DNA of 64,000 nt from Nitratireductor arenosus (GCF_009742725.1 NZ_WPHG01000001.1:186001-250000); one strand, 5' to 3'. Positions 17,490 through 26,591 are shown, numbered from the stretch's first letter. The notes: generated from the sequence alone by a model not told the origin. A program made the numbers and translations.

Positions 17490-18736
17490 CCCGGATTGCC
17501 AACGATGCCATGCCCCCGCTGCAGATCAACGCCGATCGACTGTGGGCGCGCCACATGGACATCGCCCGGATCGGCGCGATCGCCGGCAACGGATCCTGCC
17601 GCCTTGCCATGACGGCGGAGGACGCAGAAGCGCGCGCGCTCTTGGCGTCCTGGTGCCGCGACGCCGGTCTCGAGCTAAGAGTCGACCGCGCCGGCAACAT
17701 GGTCGCGGTCCGCCCCGGCAGCGATCCGGCGCGCGGCATCGTGGCCTCGGGAAGCCATCTCGACACCCAGCCGCACGGCGGCCGCTTCGACGGCGTCTCG
17801 GGCGTGCTGGCCGCGCTGGAAGCGGTGGAGACGCTCAACGATGCGGGCATTGCGACCGCGGCGCCGCTGGCTGTGGTCAACTGGACCAACGAGGAAGGCG
17901 TGCGTTATGCGCCGGGCCTGCTCGGTTCGGCCTGGTATGCCGGACTGTTGACGGATGAGGCGCTTTCCGACACCCGCGCCGCCGACGGCATGCTGTTCGA
18001 CGACGAGGCGCGCCTGCGCGGCTGGCTCGGGGACTCTTCGGAAAAAATCCCGCTCGCGGCGTTCCTCGAACTGCATATCGAGCAGGGACCGGTCCTGGAG
18101 CGGGAGGAAAAGCAGGTCGGCGTCGTCACCTCCGTCCAGGGCCTGACCTGGCTCGACGTCAGGGTTTCGGGCACCGACGCCCATGCCGGCACCACGCCGC
18201 TGGACCACCGGCAGGACGCGCTGCTGGCGGCCGCCCGGATGCTGGCGGCGCTCAACGAGGCCGGCTTGGAATGCGGCCCGGCGGCACGCGTCAGCGTCGG
18301 CCGTCTGACAACCGCCACCGACGGGCCGAGTACCGTCGTCGGCGAAGCCGCCTTCGTGATCGACATCCGCCACCCCGACACCGGAACGTTGGCCGGGCTG
18401 ACCGCCAAATGCACCGCGATCTGCGAAACCCTCGCCGTCCAATCCGGATGCACGGCCACTGTTACGCAGCGCATCTCCGTTTCGCCGACCCAGTTCGACG
18501 CAAGCTGCGTTCGCGCCCTTGAGGACGGCGCCGCGCGACGCGGCTACGCCTATCGCAAGATCGCCAGCGGCGCGCTGCACGACGCCGCCAATGTCGCCAA
18601 GGTGGTGCCGACAGCGATGGTGTTCGTGCCGTGCCGGGACGGCATCAGCCACAATGTCAACGAATACGCATCGCCCGAAGACCTGGCGGCCGGAACCAAC
18701 GTGCTGCTCGACGCCCTGCTCGACCTGGCGCGGTGA
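17486..18736 (+). CDS. hyuC: M20-family Zn hydrolase: N-carbamoyl-amino-acid hydrolase / allantoate-amidohydrolase type
   Basis: 416-residue binuclear metal hydrolase. Metal ligands are visible: His91 (SHLDTQPHGG), Asp102 (GGRFDGVSG), Glu136/137 (NWTNEEG), His197 (LHIEQGP) and the C-terminal His in ISHNVNEY. The dimerisation motif DAHAGTTPL is intact. This is the HyuC/AtzF-AllC-like group that removes a carbamoyl or ureido group. The TTG at 17486 overlaps the permease stop (TTGA) behind GGGAGAGG; an ATG at 17510 is the alternative. It would complete a hydantoin to carbamoyl-amino acid to amino acid route with HyuAB. Confidence 0.85.
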   Translation: MTRIANDAMPPLQINADRLWARHMDIARIGAIAGNGSCRLAMTAEDAEARALLASWCRDAGLELRVDRAGNMVAVRPGSDPARGIVASGSHLDTQPHGGRFDGVSGVLAALEAVETLNDAGIATAAPLAVVNWTNEEGVRYAPGLLGSAWYAGLLTDEALSDTRAADGMLFDDEARLRGWLGDSSEKIPLAAFLELHIEQGPVLEREEKQVGVVTSVQGLTWLDVRVSGTDAHAGTTPLDHRQDALLAAARMLAALNEAGLECGPAARVSVGRLTTATDGPSTVVGEAAFVIDIRHPDTGTLAGLTAKCTAICETLAVQSGCTATVTQRISVSPTQFDASCVRALEDGAARRGYAYRKIASGALHDAANVAKVVPTAMVFVPCRDGISHNVNEYASPEDLAAGTNVLLDALLDLAR

Positions 18737-18858
18737 TAGAACCGGTTTTCGCAACAACCGCCCTTGTGTGCCATGCCGGTCGGCAAGAGTGCACGAGCGA
18801 AGCACCCTCGCGGCCGACGATCCGGCCGGCCCGAGGATTTCGGTTCGCCGGGCGCCGG

Positions 18859-19851
18859 CTACCGCACCGCCCCCCACAGCCGGTGCACCATCGCCTCGTA
18901 GTCGAAGCGCTCGAGCACCTCGAGGCTCGGGCGCAGGCCGAAAATATCGGCGCCCGCCGCCGCCAACTCCTCGATGCCGGCCCGGCATTCCTCCGCCGAG
19001 CCGATCACGGCGATCCGGTCGATATAGTCATCCGGGATCAGGTCCGGTCCGACCTTGGTCGCGCCGCCGCGCATGACGGCGCGGATCTTCTCGACCTCGT
19101 CCTTGTCGATCCCCAGGATCCCCGTCACCTTGCTGTGCGAATTGGCGATGGTGCGCGCGGTGATCAGCCGGATCGTGTCGTACATGGCCGATTTTTCCTC
19201 GCCGCAGAGGGCAAAATTCCAGGCCACGATCTTGACCGCGTCTTCCGGCCGGCCGGCCGCCGCCGCCGCCTCGCGGATCCACCCCGTCACCGTCCTCATC
19301 GCGTCGGGACGCCCGACATTGCCGACGATCACGCCGTCGGCAACCTCGCCCGCCATGCGGAAGGCGCGCGGATGGGTAGTGGCGACATAGATATCGACCG
19401 GGTTCTTCGGCTTGAACTCCATATGCGCGTTGTCGAAACGAAAGACGTCGTTTGCGACCGAATGATGCTCACCCGCCAGCACCGCCTTCATCGCCACGAT
19501 GGCGTCGCGGGTGGTTTCGGTGAAGTCTCCGTCCGGCGCGGCCATCGCCTTGCGCGTCGGCTTCAGCCCCGCGCCAATGCCCAGCACGACGCGGCCCTCG
19601 CACAGATCGGCCACCGTGCCCACGGCCCGGGCTATCTGGATCGGGTGCCGCGTATAGGGATTGGCGATGCCGACCCCGAGCCTGATCGTGCTGGTCTTGG
19701 CCGCGATCGCGCCCAATAGCACGTACGGATCGCGCATGAAGGTCTCGTCGGGCACCCAGACCATGGGAATGCCGGCGTCCTCGGCCCGCTGCACCATCTC
19801 GATGACCTCGGCCGCTGTTTGCCGCGGCAATGCGCAAAATGAAAAATCCAT
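18859..19851 (-). CDS. LLM-class (luciferase-like) F420/flavin-dependent oxidoreductase, Mer-like
   Basis: 330-residue TIM-barrel LLM oxidoreductase. LGVGIANPYTRHPIQIARA and GRVVLGIGAGL closely resemble methylene-tetrahydromethanopterin reductase-like F420 enzymes, and WVPDETFMRDPYVLLGAIA fits the cofactor-facing strands. It is the last gene of the minus-strand operon with the molybdoenzyme and TRAP genes, starting 12 bases after the 2Fe-2S subunit. With F420 biosynthesis genes 12 kb away, F420H2 is the likely cofactor, but FMN cannot be excluded by reading. Substrate unknown. Confidence 0.83.
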   Translation of the reverse strand: MDFSFCALPRQTAAEVIEMVQRAEDAGIPMVWVPDETFMRDPYVLLGAIAAKTSTIRLGVGIANPYTRHPIQIARAVGTVADLCEGRVVLGIGAGLKPTRKAMAAPDGDFTETTRDAIVAMKAVLAGEHHSVANDVFRFDNAHMEFKPKNPVDIYVATTHPRAFRMAGEVADGVIVGNVGRPDAMRTVTGWIREAAAAAGRPEDAVKIVAWNFALCGEEKSAMYDTIRLITARTIANSHSKVTGILGIDKDEVEKIRAVMRGGATKVGPDLIPDDYIDRIAVIGSAEECRAGIEELAAAGADIFGLRPSLEVLERFDYEAMVHRLWGAVR

Positions 19852-19863
19852 ACCGTCCTCTCG

Positions 19864-20358
19864 TTAGCTCGTTGCCGCTTTCGCCGCGGTGGCTTGGCTC
19901 TTGGTCTCGATGACATGCGCGATCGCGCGGACAATGCCGCGATAGCCGGTGCAGCGGCAGATGCAGCCGGCAAGCTCGGCGCGGATCTGCTCGATATCGG
20001 GCCGGTCGTGACGCAGCACGATGTCGCGCGCCGTGGCCAGCATGCCCGGCGTACAATAACCGCATTGAAGCGCGTGCTCGTCGCGGAAGGCCTGGCGCAG
20101 CCGGGCGACCACCGGATCGTCGTCAAAACCTTCGACCGTGGTGACCCGCACGCCCTCGCACGAGGCCGCCAGCGTGATGCAGGAGCGCATCGGCATGTCG
20201 TCCACCACGACCGTGCAGGCCCCGCAGGCGCCATGCTCGCAGCCGAGATGCGTGCCTTTCAGCGCCAGGTTCTCGCGCAGGAAATCGGCCAGGCTGAGCC
20301 GCGGATCGATCTCGGCGCGCACCGGCCCGCCGTTGACGGTAAGCGAAAGCGTGGTCAC
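19864..20358 (-). CDS. xanthine-dehydrogenase-family 2Fe-2S subunit (CoxS-like)
   Basis: 164 residues. The plant-type ferredoxin cluster motif is CEHGACGACTV near 40-50 with a further Cys about ten residues on. The second 2Fe-2S domain has CGYCTPGM and CICRCTGY. The GTG start overlaps the stop of the FAD subunit (GTGA). It is the small electron-transfer subunit of a three-subunit molybdenum hydroxylase with the genes at 20355-21179 and 21176-23518; cytoplasmic. Confidence 0.9.
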   Translation of the reverse strand: MTTLSLTVNGGPVRAEIDPRLSLADFLRENLALKGTHLGCEHGACGACTVVVDDMPMRSCITLAASCEGVRVTTVEGFDDDPVVARLRQAFRDEHALQCGYCTPGMLATARDIVLRHDRPDIEQIRAELAGCICRCTGYRGIVRAIAHVIETKSQATAAKAATS

Positions 20359-21179
20359 GACAAAACCTCCTTCATGGCACGGCGCAGGCAGGTGGCATGG
20401 ATCTGCATCTCGTAGCGGTCGAGATCGGGTTCGCGCTCAGCAAGCGCGGCGCGGATCGCTGCCTCCGCCGCCAGGCTTCCGGACGCAACCGCCCCTTCCA
20501 GAGCCTCCAGCCGACACGGCCCGCCGACCGCGCTGCTGCCGGCGACGACGCGGGTGAAGCCGCGCGCGGGATCGTGCACCACCGCTGCGATCGCCTCGCC
20601 GAAGGCCCCTGCCTTCTTGCGCATCTTGCGGTAGGACCAGCGGGCCGAAGGCGACAGTTTCGGCAACCGGATCCCAGTCAGCATCTCGTCTTCTTCGAGC
20701 GCCGTGGTGAAAACGTCGACGGAAAAGTCCTTGGCCGCCAGCGCCCGTTCGCCATCGGGACCGGCAAGCAGCATGGTGGCGCCGAGCGCCATCATGGCCA
20801 CCGGCCAGTCGGCTGCGGGGTCGGCATGGCACAGGCTGCCGCCCAGCGTGCCGCGATTGCGCACGGCGCGATAGGCGATGTCGCGGGCGACGAAGGCAGT
20901 CATGCCGCGCCAGTGATCGCCCGACGTACCGTCCTCAAGCGTTGCGTGGGTGACGCCGGCACCGATCCGCACGGTTTCGCCTTCGTCAACGACGGCACGC
21001 AGGTCGGCGATCGCGCCAATGTCGATGAGCGTCTCGGCAAAGACGACGCGCAAATTGAGCATCGGCACGAGCGACTGGCCGCCGGCGAGTATCCGCGCGC
21101 CGCCGGCGCCTTTGGCGAGCGCGGCAACGGCCTCGGCAATGGTGGCGGGACGCAGATAGTCGAACGCGGGAGCCTTCAT
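20355..21179 (-). CDS. xanthine-dehydrogenase-family FAD-binding subunit (CoxM-like)
   Basis: 274-residue FAD subunit (FAD_binding_5 plus CO_deh_flav_C). ILAGGQSLVPMLNLR near 30-44 and RNRGTLGGSLCHADPAADW near 108-126 are the two FAD-contact motifs. The ATG at 21179 overlaps the large-subunit stop (ATGA). It passes electrons from the 2Fe-2S subunit to FAD and then to an acceptor, usually quinone, NAD or oxygen. Confidence 0.9.
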   Translation of the reverse strand: MKAPAFDYLRPATIAEAVAALAKGAGGARILAGGQSLVPMLNLRVVFAETLIDIGAIADLRAVVDEGETVRIGAGVTHATLEDGTSGDHWRGMTAFVARDIAYRAVRNRGTLGGSLCHADPAADWPVAMMALGATMLLAGPDGERALAAKDFSVDVFTTALEEDEMLTGIRLPKLSPSARWSYRKMRKKAGAFGEAIAAVVHDPARGFTRVVAGSSAVGGPCRLEALEGAVASGSLAAEAAIRAALAEREPDLDRYEMQIHATCLRRAMKEVLS

Positions 21180-23518
21180 CGCGCGACCTCCTTCCTGCCG
21201 GCGGCGCGGTCCTGGGCATCGAAGATCGCCTGCAGTACCCGACGCGGCGTGGCCGGAACGGCGCACAGCTCCGCCCCGGTGGATCGGAGCGCGTCGTTGA
21301 TGGCGTTGACCACGGCGGCCGGCGGGGCGATGGCGCCGCCTTCGCCGACGCCCTTCACGCCGAAGCGCGTATAGGGCGAGCGCGTTTCCATGTGGTCGAG
21401 CCGGATCATCGGAATCTCGCTCGCCGCCGGCACCGAATAGTCGCCAAACGTGGTTGCAAGCGGCTGTCCCTGGTCGTCGAAGGGCACTTCCTCGAACAGC
21501 GCCGTACCGATCCCTTGCGCGACGCCGCCCAGCACCTGGCCGTCGACGATCATCGGGTTGACCCGGGTGCCGCAATCGTCGACCGCGACATAGTCGAGCA
21601 CCTCCACGGTTCCCAACTCCGGGTCGACCGCCACCCGCGCGGCATGGGCGGCATAGGCGAAGGGCGCCCGATCGCCGTCGGGGCGATAGCCGCCGGTGAC
21701 CTCCAGCCCATCGCGCAAAAGCTCCTCGGGTAGATCGAAGGGACGGAAATGCCAGATCACTGCTGCTTCCTCGATCGTCATCGAGGCTCCCGGCCCGACG
21801 AGTTCGCCGGCCTCCAGCCGCACATCGTCGGCCGTGCACTGCATCATGTGCGCGGCGATTCCCCTGAGCTTGAACGCAAGCTTGTCGGCGGCGGCGGCCA
21901 CCGCGCCGCCGGTCATGACGACGGCGCGCGAAGCGTAAGTACCGGTCGAATAGGGCGAAAGCGCCGTATCGCCATGGCGCACCGACACGCGCTCGGGATC
22001 GATGCCCAGCACTTCCGACGCGATCTGGGCCAGTGTCGTCTCCATGCCTTGCCCGTGCGACTGCACCCCGACCCGGATCTCCAGGCTGCCGTCCGGCTGC
22101 ATGAGGGCGGCGGCCTGCTCGAAGCCGGGCATCATCTGCACGCCGATCTGGGAGATGGTGGCGGTCGAGACCGCGGTGTGCTCGGTATAGACGGCATAGC
22201 CGGTGCCGATCAGCCTGTCGGGTCCGGCCTCCGACGAAACCGCGTCGACCAGCACACGCGCACGGCGCAGCGAGGCTGGGTAGTCGCCGCTGTCATATTC
22301 CTTGCCGGTGATCGCCTTATAAGGCATCGCCGCTGCGGGAACGAGGTTTTCCAGCCGCACCTCGACCGGATCGCGGCCGACTGCCCGCGCCACCGCGTCG
22401 ACGAGGGTCTCCATGGCGAAGCAGGCGCCGGGGCGCGCGACCGCCCTGTAGGGCGAAAGCGGCGGCTTGTTGGTCGCGACCGTCATCGTACGTACCCGGT
22501 AGCCGCCAATATCGTAGGGGCCGGTCAGGATGCCGCTTGCCTGGATGGCGTCGAAACCATTGGTGTGCGGCCAGATCGAATAGGCGCCGGCATCGGTGGT
22601 CAGCACCGCGTCAAGCGCCAGGATGCGGCCGCGATCGTCGGCATGCGCCGTCATCTGGTAACGATGCTGGCGCGCGTTGGCGCCGGCGGTCAGGTGCTCG
22701 AACCGGTCTTCCAGCCAGCGGACCGGCCGTCTTAGCCGCAGCGACAGCCAGGCGACGATCACTTCCTCGGGATGCAGGATCGCCTTGTAGCCAAAGCCGC
22801 CGCCGACGTCGGGCGCCACGACACGTATCTGGCGCTGCTGCAGGCCGAGGCACTGGCAAAGCGCGTTGCGGATCATGTGCGGCGACTGGGTGGAGGAATA
22901 CACGACAAGCTGGCCGTCGCGGGCATCGAAATGGGCGAGCGCGCCCTTGCCCTCGAGCGGGACCATCGCCTGGCGCGCCATGTCGAGCGTGCGCGTCACC
23001 TGCACGGTTGCGCGCGCCACCTGCTCCTCGATACCGCTGTCGAAGCGGGTTTCCATCGATAGATTCGTGCCCCAGTCCGCGTGCACAAGCGGCGCGCCCT
23101 CAGCCATCGCCGCGTCGATCGACGCCACCACGGGCAGTTCCTTCAGGTCGGGGACCACCTGCTCGGCCAGATCCTCGGCCTGTGCCCGGTTCGGAGCGAG
23201 ACAGGCGGCGATGATCTCGCCGACGAAACGCACGCGGGTCAGCGCCATTGGCGGGCTGCCTATGATCCGGTGTCCGGCCACGTTGGACGTGGGCCGGATC
23301 GGCACCACGCCATCCATGTCGTGCGCGGTGAAGACCCGCTCGCCGGCCTCTTCCGGTTTTTCGATCCCCACGATCTCGGCATGGGCCAGCGGGCTGCGCA
23401 CGAAGGCCACGTCCAGCATGCGCGGCATTTCGATATCCGCGAGGTAGCGGCCGCGCCCGTGAAGAAAGCGGTCATCCTCCTTGCGCGGAAGAGACGCGCC
23501 GACGCCTGTGTGTGTCAT
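21176..23518 (-). CDS. xanthine-dehydrogenase-family molybdopterin-binding large subunit (CoxL-like, not CO dehydrogenase)
   Basis: 780-residue molybdenum-cofactor subunit of normal length. It has GASLPRKEDDRFLHGRGRY at the N terminus, the Mo-pterin motif VAPDVGGGFGYK, and GVKGVGEGGAIAP near the C terminus, whose Glu is the catalytic base in this family. The active-site loop reads YRAVARPGACFAMET, not the AYxCSFR loop of form I CO dehydrogenase, so a hydroxylase acting on an N-heterocycle or aldehyde is more likely. The ATG at 23518 has AAGGA upstream; an extension to 23566 would overlap the TRAP gene. Follows the TRAP permease gene in the operon. Confidence 0.88.
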   Translation of the reverse strand: MTHTGVGASLPRKEDDRFLHGRGRYLADIEMPRMLDVAFVRSPLAHAEIVGIEKPEEAGERVFTAHDMDGVVPIRPTSNVAGHRIIGSPPMALTRVRFVGEIIAACLAPNRAQAEDLAEQVVPDLKELPVVASIDAAMAEGAPLVHADWGTNLSMETRFDSGIEEQVARATVQVTRTLDMARQAMVPLEGKGALAHFDARDGQLVVYSSTQSPHMIRNALCQCLGLQQRQIRVVAPDVGGGFGYKAILHPEEVIVAWLSLRLRRPVRWLEDRFEHLTAGANARQHRYQMTAHADDRGRILALDAVLTTDAGAYSIWPHTNGFDAIQASGILTGPYDIGGYRVRTMTVATNKPPLSPYRAVARPGACFAMETLVDAVARAVGRDPVEVRLENLVPAAAMPYKAITGKEYDSGDYPASLRRARVLVDAVSSEAGPDRLIGTGYAVYTEHTAVSTATISQIGVQMMPGFEQAAALMQPDGSLEIRVGVQSHGQGMETTLAQIASEVLGIDPERVSVRHGDTALSPYSTGTYASRAVVMTGGAVAAAADKLAFKLRGIAAHMMQCTADDVRLEAGELVGPGASMTIEEAAVIWHFRPFDLPEELLRDGLEVTGGYRPDGDRAPFAYAAHAARVAVDPELGTVEVLDYVAVDDCGTRVNPMIVDGQVLGGVAQGIGTALFEEVPFDDQGQPLATTFGDYSVPAASEIPMIRLDHMETRSPYTRFGVKGVGEGGAIAPPAAVVNAINDALRSTGAELCAVPATPRRVLQAIFDAQDRAAGRKEVAR

Positions 23519-23552
23519 GGGATTGTCCTTCGTTCCTTCGCTCCGGCCGCCC

Positions 23553-24872
23553 TCAGATCCCGACAAAGGAGGTGAGCCACAAGGCGGTCGCCGGAAAGAA
23601 ATAGACGATCAGCATCACCAGCACCTGGCAGGCCACGAAGGGCATCACGCCGAGCGCCATCTGGCGGTAACTCATGTCCGGCGGCGCGATCGAGCGCAGA
23701 TAAAACAGCGACGGCGCCATCGGCGGGGTCAGATAGCTGGTCTGCAGGGCTATGATGGCAAGCACCGCGAACCAGACCGGATCGATGCCGGCGGCGCGCA
23801 GGAGGGGATCGTAGATCGGCACGCAGATCAGCACGATCGAGATCCAGTCCAAAACGAAGCCGAGGATCATGATGATCAAAAGCACGATCAGGATCAGTTC
23901 GCCCGACGACAGGTCCATCGCCAATATCGTCGACTGGATCAGTTGGCGGCCGCCATTGATCTGGAAGATGCTGGTGAACATCGTTCCGCCGACGACAATG
24001 AACATGACCATCGCGGTGATCACCAGCGTCGCGCGCGTCGCCGACCATAGAACCTCGATCGTGAGACGCCGGTAAAACAGTGTCAAAATGATCGTTCCGA
24101 GCGCGCCAACGCCGGCGGCTTCCGTCGGCGCGGCGATCCCGGCGATGATCGACCCGACCACGGCCAGCACCAGCCCCAGCGCCGGCAGCAGCGAGGTCAC
24201 CGTGATCCAGATCTTGTCGCGCGTCGGCATGGCGATGTCCTCGTCCGCCACCGGAGGACCGTCCTGGGGACGCAGCGCGCAGCGCACCAGCGCGTAACCC
24301 AAGAAGCAGGCGACCATCAGCACGCTCGGGATGATGACCGCGGCGAACAAATCGCCGATCGAAAGCTGCCCTTGGGTGGCGTAGACCACGACGACGATCG
24401 ACGGCGGGATCATGGTGCCGAGCGAACCGCCGGCGCAGATCGTGCCGGCGATCAGGTCGTTGGAATAGTTGTATTTCTTCATCGCCGGGATCGCCATCAT
24501 GCCGACCATGACCTCGACCGCGCCGACAATGCCGGTTCCGGCGGCGAAGATCGCGCACATCGACAGCGCGGCGAGCGACAGTCCGCCCGGCAACCGGCCG
24601 AGCCATAGCCGCATGGCCTCGAACAGGCGCGCCGCGATCCCGGAGCGCTCCAGCATGGCACCCATGAACACAAACAGCGGGATGGCCGCGAAGGTCGGCT
24701 GGGAAGCGACCTTGTCGACGAAACGGTAGAGCTGGGCCGGCGCGATGTCGCCGAAGGCCAGAAGCGCGAAGCCGAAGGCGGTGACGATCAGGCTAAAAGC
24801 GACCGGCAGTCCAAGCAGGATGAGGAGGAAAAGGGTCGGGAACATCAACCCCGCGAGCAAGGGATCACCCAT
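23553..24872 (-). CDS. dctM: TRAP transporter large permease (DctM)
   Basis: 439-residue inner-membrane subunit with about twelve hydrophobic segments. IPLFVFMGAMLERSGIA, the GSLGTMIPPSIVVVVYA region and SYLTPPMAPSLFYLR are standard DctM motifs. The ATG at 24872 has AGGG upstream; a GTG at 24875 is possible. It overlaps the small permease end by 8 bases. It drives Na+- or H+-coupled import of an organic acid together with the genes at 24865 and 25419. Confidence 0.9.
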   Translation of the reverse strand: MGDPLLAGLMFPTLFLLILLGLPVAFSLIVTAFGFALLAFGDIAPAQLYRFVDKVASQPTFAAIPLFVFMGAMLERSGIAARLFEAMRLWLGRLPGGLSLAALSMCAIFAAGTGIVGAVEVMVGMMAIPAMKKYNYSNDLIAGTICAGGSLGTMIPPSIVVVVYATQGQLSIGDLFAAVIIPSVLMVACFLGYALVRCALRPQDGPPVADEDIAMPTRDKIWITVTSLLPALGLVLAVVGSIIAGIAAPTEAAGVGALGTIILTLFYRRLTIEVLWSATRATLVITAMVMFIVVGGTMFTSIFQINGGRQLIQSTILAMDLSSGELILIVLLIIMILGFVLDWISIVLICVPIYDPLLRAAGIDPVWFAVLAIIALQTSYLTPPMAPSLFYLRSIAPPDMSYRQMALGVMPFVACQVLVMLIVYFFPATALWLTSFVGI

Positions 24873-25356
24873 CACGCCCTGCCGCTTTCAAGGAGGCGCG
24901 CAGGCCGGTCACCAGGATCTGGGCGGTGAGCATCACCATACCCGCCGCCAGCGCGGCGTAGAAAGGCCACAATTGCGATGCGAACGCGCTGACCGGGTCG
25001 ACCTCGCCCCTTTCGTAGGCGCGCAGCGCCTTGGCGACCGCGACATAGCTGATCGCCGAAAAGCTCGGTAGAGCGAGTGTGAGAAGCAATACGGCGCCGA
25101 TGCCGGAGCGTAGGCGCTCGGGCAGCATCAGCACGAGGAAGTCGATGCTGACATGACCGTCCTCCTTCAGGCAGAAGGCGGCCGCGCACAGGAACAGCGC
25201 ACCGCCCAGCATATAGGTCAGGTCTCCCGCCCACAGCGTCGGGCTGCCGAAGACGTAACGGCTGACGACCTCGAAGATCATCACCGCGATCAGCAGAAAG
25301 ACCATGATGCCCGAGAGGAAGGCGAAGCCGGCCGATAGTCTGTCGATGAGTTTCAT
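24865..25356 (-). CDS. dctQ: TRAP transporter small permease (DctQ)
   Basis: 163-residue four-helix membrane protein. FEVVSRYVFGSPTLWAGDLTYML and KEDGHVSIDFLVLMLP are diagnostic DctQ motifs. The ATG at 25356 has AGGAA about nine bases upstream. The longer in-frame extension to 25422 would read through the hairpin at 25379-25410 and is rejected. Partner of the large permease. Confidence 0.88.
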   Translation of the reverse strand: MKLIDRLSAGFAFLSGIMVFLLIAVMIFEVVSRYVFGSPTLWAGDLTYMLGGALFLCAAAFCLKEDGHVSIDFLVLMLPERLRSGIGAVLLLTLALPSFSAISYVAVAKALRAYERGEVDPVSAFASQLWPFYAALAAGMVMLTAQILVTGLRASLKAAGRDG

Positions 25357-25378
25357 TGTGACTTCCTGCTGGAAGGCC

Positions 25379-25410
25379 GGGCCCGGAGCCGCGAAGCGCG
25401 ACCCGGGCCC
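25379..25410 (-). terminator. intercistronic hairpin between dctP and dctQ
   Basis: Very GC-rich near-perfect inverted repeat (arms of 15 and 14 bases, one bulge, loop AAG) between the binding-protein stop at 25419 and the dctQ start at 25356. No U run follows. Hairpins here commonly raise the yield of binding protein over permease by mRNA stabilisation or partial termination. Confidence 0.7.
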
Positions 25411-25418
25411 GGGTCCGA

Positions 25419-26486
25419 TCATTTCCGATCCAGGTGCTTAAAGGAAGCGCCGTCGGCATAGAGATCCTGATAGGCGAAGTAGCTCTCGCCGATCTTCTTC
25501 ATCCACTCATTGCCGCTTGCGGTCTGCTCCTCGGCCTTGGTCGTGGCCCATTTGCGGCCCGCCATGGTGATCGCCTCGGTGACTTCCGCCGGCAATTCCT
25601 GGAGTTTGTTGTTGCCCGCGCGCAATTCCTTCATCGCGACCAGGTCGGCCATGCCCGACTGCAGGTAGCTTTCAAACACGGCGAGCTTGGCAGCCGCGGT
25701 CACGATTTCCTTGAGGTCATCGGGCAACGCGTCCCACTTTTCCGCCGTGACGATGAATTCGTTGATCCCGGCGGGGAAGTGAAGACCCGGCGTGATGATG
25801 TACTCGGCCGCGTTTTCCAGTCCCGCGATCTGATTGTCGGCCGGCCCGGACCATTCGGCGATGTCCACCCCGCCGCGATCGAGCATCTGGTATACCTCGC
25901 CGCCGGTGACGAAGACCGGCGCGGCTTCGAATTCCTCCGACAGGATGGAGGCCCAAGAGCCCGCGGCGCGGAACTTCAGGCCCTTCAGGTCTGCGACGCT
26001 TTCGATCGGCTTGTGCGAATGCCAAAGCTCCGTGCCGACGACGCCGCCGACCAGGGAATGCAGGCCGAGCGTATCGCGCTTGAACTGCGTCAGCAGATCC
26101 TGCCCGCCGCCTTCATAGAGCCAATAGAGCATGGTTTCGGGTCCCATGCCGCCGGGATGGCCGGCGTAGAAGCTGTTGGCCGGATCGGCGTTGACCGCGT
26201 AGAGCGGTGTGATCATCGCCGCATCGGCGGTCCCGTCGAGCACCGCCTCGTAGTTTTTCGTCGCCGGAGCGAGCACGTCGACCGGGTACGGCTCGATCAC
26301 CAGCCGGCCCTCGGAGAGTTCGTTCACGCGCTTGGTGAAGGGCATGACGATGTTTTTCCACAGGCCCCAGGTCTCGCCGGCATAGCTCGACATTCGCCAG
26401 GTGATCGGTTCGTCCTGCGCCAGAGCCGGGAGCGTGCCGGCAAAGGTTGCGACCGCCACAAGGGCCGCCTTTGTCCACCGTTTCAT
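25419..26486 (-). CDS. dctP: TRAP transporter substrate-binding protein (DctP/TakP-like)
   Basis: 355-residue periplasmic binding protein. The signal peptide MKRWTKAALVAVATFAGTLPALAQ is cut near ALAQ-DE. ITWRMSSYAGETW, GLKFRAAGSWASILSEEF and GGEVYQMLDRGGVDIAEWSGP match the TakP/7-family binding proteins that bind alpha-keto acids or aromatic acids; the Arg in FRAAG would contact the ligand carboxylate. The ATG at 26486 has AGGAG upstream. First of the three TRAP genes, downstream of the PLP enzyme. Confidence 0.87.
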   Translation of the reverse strand: MKRWTKAALVAVATFAGTLPALAQDEPITWRMSSYAGETWGLWKNIVMPFTKRVNELSEGRLVIEPYPVDVLAPATKNYEAVLDGTADAAMITPLYAVNADPANSFYAGHPGGMGPETMLYWLYEGGGQDLLTQFKRDTLGLHSLVGGVVGTELWHSHKPIESVADLKGLKFRAAGSWASILSEEFEAAPVFVTGGEVYQMLDRGGVDIAEWSGPADNQIAGLENAAEYIITPGLHFPAGINEFIVTAEKWDALPDDLKEIVTAAAKLAVFESYLQSGMADLVAMKELRAGNNKLQELPAEVTEAITMAGRKWATTKAEEQTASGNEWMKKIGESYFAYQDLYADGASFKHLDRK

Positions 26487-26508
26487 GTGTTGGTTCTCCT
26501 GTTGATCC

Positions 26509-26530
26509 CCTCCGGTTGGTTTTTCGGAGG
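26509..26530 (-). repeat. inverted repeat between the PLP-enzyme and dctP genes
   Basis: Perfect 6-bp repeat (CCTCCG / CGGAGG) with a 10-base loop in the 105-base gap upstream of dctP. Could be a processing or attenuation hairpin; weak evidence. Confidence 0.35.
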
Positions 26531-26591
26531 CCATTGGTTCTTTTTCATCTGTGTCCAAAAATGCTTGCTCTGCAGGTACCCTCCACATCGG

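Noticed and set aside
18737-18858. Terminator between the convergent M20 hydrolase and LLM genes
   Set aside because: Only short imperfect inverted repeats and no T run were found, too weak to report as a feature.
22537-23214. Plus-strand Arg/Pro-rich frames opposite the molybdoenzyme large subunit
   Set aside because: Antisense shadows, no ribosome site or family motif.
20355-23518. Form I carbon monoxide dehydrogenase (cox)
   Set aside because: The three-subunit order fits, but the active-site loop lacks the AYxCSFR signature and no coxDEFG genes are nearby.
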